NCBI GenBank assembly: GCA_021234155.1 | Contig: JAJEKV010000010.1 | Coordinates: 18,885,418-18,949,417 of the forward strand | From: Isoetes taiwanensis | Lineage: Eukaryota; Streptophyta; Lycopodiopsida; Isoetales; Isoetaceae | DNA: 64,000 bases | Direction of reading: 5' to 3' | Part shown: positions 58,001 through 64,000 of the stretch, piece by piece | Numbering within the stretch: position 1 is the first letter of the stretch | Layout: every line of letters starts with the position of its first letter | Notes under the pieces: model-generated | Database searches by the model: none | What the model was told of the DNA's origin: nothing | The model's input: the letters and a program-made list of their open reading frames with translations, nothing else | Program-made: the position numbers and the translations under genes

Positions 58001-61000
58001 TTGCATGCAAGTCCGCGTGCAAGTCATCGGCTCGCCTCGCCTTGCCTCACCTAGTTGGTTCTCCATCGAGCTTCCAATCTTCCTTGCTGATCCCCTCGAT
58101 CACCTGGCTTGGACGTTGTCACGTTCCTCAGTGCTATGCCGTCTTCTTGTCTTGAGGTACCCTCCGGTGGTTTTGATTGTGCCCGTCAGTTTTGATCCTC
58201 CTGTTGCCTCTAGGAAGCTCTTGGAAGAAGTCGGTTGCTAACACTTCTCCAGCTTTCAGTTCCTGACCTTTGTCCCTCTATGCATGTCGGTCTCTCTGTC
58301 AAGTAAAGCTTCATGGCTCTCCTCCCTGCTGGCTATATTGTCGGGGTGATGGATCCTTATATTTGCGCAGCTTGACCCTTGAATTGAAGAAGTACCTGCC
58401 TTAGATATAGTCTTGTCGTTGAATAGCCTGGCTATTATCTTGAACTCTCTTTTTGCCGAAGGTGCTTCAGTTGCTATCCTTGTCGTTAAGGTGTCGAGTG
58501 CTTCTACCTTGGGCGTTTGATGTCCCTCATGTCGGAGATACGATCGGCTTCTTTTTCTTCTAATTACTGGTAGGATACCTGACGAAGCCATCACCTAGTT
58601 GTTGAAGGCATATCTCCTCGTCGCAGTGCCTTTCGTAAGTGCCTCTCCATCTAATACACGTGTCATAGCGCATCACCCTATATTACCACAAGGTGGAATT
58701 ATGGTTGTCGAGATGTTGCCTTCCTAGTTGGCTCGTTGATGTCCGGTCGTTCCTCCTTCTATTGTTGAGGCCACTCGTGTCATAAGTTCGTCAAGTGTTG
58801 CCGCTGCCACAAGAGGTAGTGGTGCGCCCTGACGATGTCCTGGTGCAGCAGCGCTGATGATCTTGACATGACCGGTGTTGTCTCTTATTCTGACATTGGG
58901 TGGACGAGCGGTCTTCTACTTGAGGGCACTTCCCGAAGTGTTTGAAGTCGAAGGTTTGCTTGGGCTCTGGTCGTTTCTCCCTCGTACTTGCTCTTCCATT
59001 TTGATCTTGGGCTATAGTTGTGCTTCCTTGCTTCCTCATTTGGTAGTCGAAGTGAAGGAGCTTTCTGATCTAAGCGCTAAATCCGTAAAACATGACTTTA
59101 AACTCATGTTTCTACACTATATCTGTGAGCACCTGAGATATACAATAGACATATACGCATTTACATTGGGATTTTAATTCATCCACTTTTTCAAAACAAC
59201 TACGAAGATCTACTTAAATGTTTACACTCCTTTAGGGTTTCCCCTGCTCCTATCGCGTTTGATCCTTCGGTTTTGCTACATCTTCTTCGTTCTGGTTGAC
59301 TCCGAGATTCCTTGAGATGCTGCTACTATTTTTGAGCTTCATGTCTGATCCGAGCTCGTCACCCCAAGTTGCGAAGAGTGTTCGTCGATGTGATCCCTTG
59401 AAAAAGATGCTCCTCCTTAATGTGTATGTCCGCCGTAAGGAATGCGGTGACCGCTCAACGTCCCTGTATGCAGTGTCTCGTTGCAAGGTTGCCGATGTGC
59501 GGTGCCATTGATGGTTTGATCACCTGGCTGTTGCAGTCGGACGTTCTTGAATGTCTTCGAAGCTCTGAGATCGTGGTCAGTAGGCAGGCGTTGTCATTCC
59601 TCCGTAGGTTGAATTCCTGAGTGCGCCCCTGTTGATTGGGCTTTGCTTCATTCCGAGGTGCCTCTCCTGTGCTTGGAAGTGTGGTCATCTCCATTGCACC
59701 TACCCTAGCTTCTTCTGGTTGCCTTTGCGTGATTTGTACCTGCTGGCTACGTTGTCTCCTCCGTCCCTTGGATCCTATCCATTCGAGTCTCGCACTCCTT
59801 GGCTGACGTAGTAAAGTCATCCTTCCTTTGCTTTCTATACGCTCCTGTGTCGCCATGCCTTCTCTCCTCGACGGAAGATTATGCCCTCTGGCCCTAGCTC
59901 GTGATGCTAACGTGACATTGCTGTCTAAGTGTATCTTGCTGCCTTGCGTTCTTCTATTTGAAACTCATGTGCGTCGAGCTGGTGAGGGCGTCGAGATCAT
60001 CTTTCTGATGTGAGCTCGTAGACGTGGTAGCCGGGAGGTTGACATCTAGAAGATTCTTGATGGGGTTGGTTACCGAATATTCTTCTCATTTGATGAAGAT
60101 TGATGATAGGCCGGTGGTGTCCTGTTCTACTCTTTTGTCGGTTGAGGTGTTTATCGTTGTGCTTCCCTCTCTTGGGTCTGCCTTTTCGGTCTCCTCTCCT
60201 TATCTTGTCTGTACATCGGCTGGGACCTTGATGTCTTCAAGGAGTTGCGCCTCTAGCTCTTCTGTGGCTCTGGGCCCGTCCTTCGAAAGTAACGCTCGTA
60301 TATCCTAGAGTCTAAGGGTCTACTTGAAGGGCTCTCCTACAACATTTTGGGCTCTATAAGCAAGCAAGATGGCTCGAGCAGCATTACTGGAGACATGTCT
60401 ATAATCTCCAAGTCTATAGACATTAGGACGTGTGGTATGGTATGACGTGAGGGTTGTTTTGCAAAACCTCCATGATGTTTGAGGCATACTCTAAGGTCCT
60501 AGCAAAGTTGGTTTGGGGGAGTCCAATCTCTACACATGGAGTGACTTGGGAAGCTCTAGACTCTAGCTCCTTTCTAGGTATTCTGGCAATAGGGAGTGTC
60601 AATGTGGCGGTTGTATAGGTCAAACTCTATTAGAAGGGCACAAAATTAGGTCAAGGTTTATGCCTTTGGCATGAGCAGAGGTGATGTACCAACAGTTGGA
60701 CTTCGGTTGCTATGCTGAGGTTGATGACTATAACAAAGGGGTGTTCTTGGGCACTTCTACCTTGGAGTAAGGCATCAGCTTTGGGCCGAGGTAATACTTG
60801 TGAGGTACTACTGGGGTATGCTTCTATTTACAAACAAACCACAGTTTGGAAAAACAATTCAAGGGTTTAAGCAATTTTGGTCATTTTGAGCTGGGGTTTG
60901 ACATTTCTAGCCTAATTTGAGGTCATAAATGGATTCTAGGCTGTCTAACGGTCCTATTGCAACAAATTTCAAGCGATTTGGAGCTCTGTAGCTCAAGTTA

Positions 61001-61020
61001 TGGGGTTTTGAAAAATCGGG
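55046..61020 (-). other. Interior of LTR element, no recognised protein
   Basis: 55046-57100 is AT-rich and non-coding. From 60310 to 57100 the minus strand has several open pieces (for example 59856-59455, 58594-58256, 58066-57791) rich in Gln, Arg, Glu and Ser, separated by stops and frame changes. They may be the ruins of a gag-like gene, but no capsid motif, CCHC knuckle, protease DTG, reverse transcriptase YxDD or integrase HHCC was seen. Confidence 0.5.
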
Positions 61021-61023
61021 ACG

Positions 61024-62130
61024 CCTCTAAGAGTCTTGTGAGGGGGTGTTAGGTTGGGACCTAAGTGGCCTCTGGCGCACTCTTTGGAGTCATTGGCCTA
61101 TCTCTACGCCTAATGGATGCCAAGAATCCATTTGGGAAGGGTAAATTCCTATTAGTTTTCTTCCTAAATGCAAGTTTCTTTGTTTATTACTACGTTTGGA
61201 GCAAGTAGGGCTAATCAAGGCCCAGTTGGTGGATGACTCTAAGAGTCTTGTGAGGAGGGTTAGGTTGGGACCTAACTATGCTCTGGCGCACTCTTGGAGT
61301 CGTTGGTCAAAATATCGCATTTGCTCCAGATCTTTGTACCTAATGAATACACATTTTTAAGCGACTATATATCTTTATTATTGAGAAATTTTCATACATC
61401 ACATATAAACACATTTAGTTACAAAAAGCGACTTGTGTTCTATTTATCTGTCCTCTTGATGTACTTACCCCAGTCTCATGTCTCGGTGTTTTTTTGCGTG
61501 GGCGTGCACGCCAATGAGTCTTCAAGTGTTGCACGACCTCCATCTCTCGCCTTGCTTAATTTCTTGGTTTGTTGATGAAATCCTCCATATCTCGAATCGA
61601 AGCTAGGTCTTCTTCAACTATTTTTTCTCTCGAACCCCTCTAAGCATCTTGCGAGGAGGGTATTAGGTCCGAACCTAACTATGCCTGGCGCACCCTTAGA
61701 GGTGTTGTCCCTTTCCGCTCTAAACTTATCCAATTTACACAATTTAACATGCGTTTCCCACTAATTTAATCATTTTAAACAAGATTCTATTATTACCTTT
61801 ACCATTTGAGTAAGTTATGATCAATTTTTGAGGCCACTTTTAGGGATGACTCTAAGAGTGCGCGAGGAGGGGGTTAGGTCGGGGCCTAACTATACTCTGG
61901 CGCACTCTTGGAGGCATTGTTCCAAAAGTGACTTGTACTTAATGTTTTTTTGATGTTTTAACATATAATTCTAGCTATTTCGAGCTTTTTAATTGGGATT
62001 TCATCTTTTATTTTATCATTTGGAGTTCCTAAGGCCAAGTTCTAGGGTTCGTATGGGGTGACTACTCTAAGAGTGCGCGAGAGGGCCATTAGGTCTGAAC
62101 CTAACATGCTCTTGGCGCACTCTTGGAGTC
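61024..62130 (-). repeat. Five conserved hairpins at ~210-bp spacing in the leader
   Basis: Copies lie at 61024-61090, 61235-61301, 61636-61702, 61848-61915 and 62063-62130. Each has outer arms like CTCTAAGAGTGCGCGAG and TGGCGCACTCTTGGAG, and inner arms TTAGGT and ACCTAA. Spacing is 211, 401 (two periods), 212 and 215. The intervening ~140 bases are poorly conserved. They lie between the primer-binding site and the rest of the interior, in the transcript leader. Confidence 0.85.
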
Positions 62131-62370
62131 ATTGGCCTAAAGTGCTTGAAATTTAGTAGGCTCTCTTAAGTGATTTTCGTCTGTTTGTTCTATCTTACCT
62201 ATGTTCTCTAATTATCCTAATCCTAGATAATTACTAACTCTACCAGGGAAGAAAAATTTTCCGCTACTCTCGAGGTTTGTGCTTGGGCTTTTATCTCCAA
62301 GACTGAATGTCTAGATGAGTTAGTTCCTATAGGGTTTGGTCGGTGCTTCGATCTGGTCTCCGCCAAGATC

Positions 62371-62383
62371 GAGCTCGATACCA
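62371..62383 (-). other. Primer-binding site (tRNA-iMet type)
   Basis: On the minus strand TGGTATCGAGCTC follows the LTR after a short spacer. The plant iMet site is TGGTATCAGAGC, so one A appears to be missing, which may be a base-calling loss. Confidence 0.75.
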
Positions 62384-62384
62384 T

Positions 62385-63959
62385 TAGGACGACCCGGCTC
62401 ATATAACGATGCCCCGATCGTATACAAACTGGAGATCATCCCTCAAACCAGCATCTGCTCGCTGACATGAGGCCGTCCACCTAACATCGGGCCCTTGATG
62501 GTGGCCAAGAACCCGACGGGGAAGAATGGGCGTGTCATTCATCCCGTCTCCCTCGGGGATCGACCTAGCCGCGGGGAAAGCGTAAACAAAACATGAGCAC
62601 ATGACATCAATCAACAATAACATACCCACCTCGAAGGGTGGTCCACCATATCACGATGAGCTGCAACAACACATCAAGTACATCAACATAACATGGGGAA
62701 ATCCTACCCGTGCTCGGACTCATGGGGAAAGACCCGGACGGCTTGGGGTCTCCGGATAGCAATGCATGTAATTCATGGCAAATGGATTTGGCCGGCATAG
62801 GAACATGGTCGTTGGGTAGTCCACTCCATCCGCCCCTCCCCATTGCATACTTTGCGAGATAGGCTGAAAAGTATTGGAGCTCCACCGTAGCCTGGCCGGG
62901 TGAATAGCGGAGGGGCTACTACTACCGGGTTGCATCTCCCGGTCCGGATGAGGCGGGAGGAGATCACTCCCCTCCGTGAGGTTCATGCCAATCACAGGCG
63001 AGCTAGAGAGCCCTTTGCTAGATTCGACTTCAACTCACCGGAAGGTGACGCATCACCCCACGAGTGTCGAGCCCATACCCCGGCCTCACGCAGCGCTGTG
63101 GTATTAGGCCTAGCTCCTGGCGTTCCCGGCCGTCATTACGGCGCCCGGTGGATCAACCGTGATTAGACAAGCCCTCCCTTGTCGGCCGGTCTAGCTCGCC
63201 ACCGCGGCCACCAAAGGGCTCTTATGCACGTGCCGCATTAATTGGGAATTAATGGGCTAAAACTAGGATCATACAACTACTTGGGCTCGGGTCTCTACCC
63301 CCTTCCCAATACACAAGAGTGGGCGATAGAATGTCAAAACATCATCACAATGAACTGAAAATAATAGAATACATCTATTCTAATCTACCTAATCATACAT
63401 GGTTAGGTTCCTTTGTTAGTGTCTATCATTCTTAGGCTCAGAGGGGTCGCCTATAGATAAGAATGGATGCTAAACCCTCTTGAAAGAGGCCGATAACTTC
63501 GGATCTACCTATTGAATCAACCACCCACCCGCATCTTGGATGGCTCCCACTCCTCTGAAAGCGTCCATGCTGCTGATCTCGAGTCTGCTGATCTTGGATC
63601 GAGCTGCAACCTGGGAGATCCGACTTCTATGCTCCCGTTCAGGCGGAAATGCATCCTCTGCTGCTCCAATTCGAGACTCAGGGGCTGAGAACTGAAAGGG
63701 TTTTCCTTTTAGGGTTTATGCCCCTTTATCCCCACGAATTTAGGGCTGGCCCCTTTTGGTCAATGGGTCATTGCCACGTGGCAAAAAGGGATTATATTCA
63801 CATGTTGCTTTAACATGTGCAATATAATGGTTCACAAGGTCGTACCCTAGGGTACTACCCTTTACGGTCGCCGTGTGCATGTCGTCTGAGTCGACATGTA
63901 CTAGTGACGTGTCAGTATAATATACGTATTCATATCGTATGTTATGCTGGAACGTCACA
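62385..63959 (-). repeat. 5' LTR (minus strand)
   Basis: Same order as 52850-54421. The edge next to the primer-binding site reads TAGGACGACCC where the other LTR has TGTGACGGCCC, a small local difference. The other edge ends GGAACGTCACA at the target duplication. Confidence 0.92.
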
Positions 63960-63964
63960 GAAGC
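63960..63964. repeat. Target-site duplication (LTR element)
   Basis: GAAGC, identical to 52845-52849. Confidence 0.85.
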
Positions 63965-64000
63965 TACTCTGGAACGTGCCCCATTCCTCTCTAGAGTCAT

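Larger units (their letters stand above)
52850..63959 (-). mobile_element. Complete non-autonomous LTR retrotransposon, 11.1 kb
   Basis: Two direct LTRs of ~1.57 kb are flanked by the 5-bp duplication GAAGC. LTR ends are TGTGACG...CGTCACA. On the minus strand a primer-binding site (tRNA-iMet type) follows the LTR at 62385-63959, and a polypurine tract precedes the LTR at 52850-54421, so transcription runs right to left. The ~8 kb interior has no recognisable gag, protease, reverse transcriptase or integrase, which fits a LARD-type element mobilised by a partner. The LTR and PPT style suggest a Ty3-type partner. The LTRs look very similar apart from the error-like differences seen elsewhere, so insertion is probably recent. 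Confidence 0.92.

Noticed and set aside
63740-64000. 86-codon minus-strand open frame running off the window
   Set aside because: It lies across the LTR edge and target duplication and has no homology-like features.

Overview
Organism and content: the window is eukaryotic and plant-like. It has GT-AG introns, plant-type MULE transposases with SWIM zinc fingers, a LINE family with pentanucleotide tails, hAT and CACTA ends, and an LTR element primed by tRNA-iMet. The TPR-SET fragment and the style of the MULE and LINE proteins suggest a land plant, possibly a non-seed plant (fern, lycophyte or bryophyte), but the lineage is a guess. I see no intact ordinary host gene; almost everything is transposon-derived or fragments of host genes. 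Layout: 1-3254 is unassigned sequence with a possible LINE tail and a candidate last exon of a host gene on the minus strand. 3265-10279 is a complete Mutator-like element (10-bp target duplication GAGCAGAACA, ~300-bp terminal inverted repeats) with a frameshifted transposase on the plus strand, a convergent zinc-finger accessory gene on the minus strand, and two large arrays of a motif also found in its inverted repeats. A SINE-like insertion sits next to the second array. 10290-15900 holds another candidate host exon, a hAT-type MITE (11368-11832, 8-bp TSD) built from CGCGTACGCG palindromes, and a probable LINE remnant. 15930-20035 holds a TPR-SET gene fragment behind a repeated TIR-like end, and a second, internally deleted MULE gene. 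20412-50633 is a ~15.1-kb direct tandem duplication. Each unit carries a Helicase C-terminal fragment (with its tail duplicated again), a captured gene fragment, LINE-A with a CACTA end inside it, a long AT-rich gene-poor stretch, and LINE-B. LINE-B is cut by the duplication breakpoint in unit 1 and continues past it to ~51745 after unit 2. 52850-63959 is a complete LTR retroelement on the minus strand (5-bp TSD GAAGC, ~1.57-kb LTRs, PBS and PPT visible) with no recognisable pol, so non-autonomous. How it fits together: the region is a nest of transposons rather than a gene cluster. The two most unusual structures are the MULE whose terminal motif GGTATTTCYGGCC has been amplified into helically phased arrays of opposite polarity, and the retroelement leader with five conserved hairpins on a ~210-bp spacing. 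Caution: the two 15-kb units are identical over hundreds of AT-rich bases but disagree by small indels and substitutions concentrated at CAG/CTG/CCGG-type sites. This looks like base-calling error at methylated cytosines, so many frameshifts reported here may not be real mutations.
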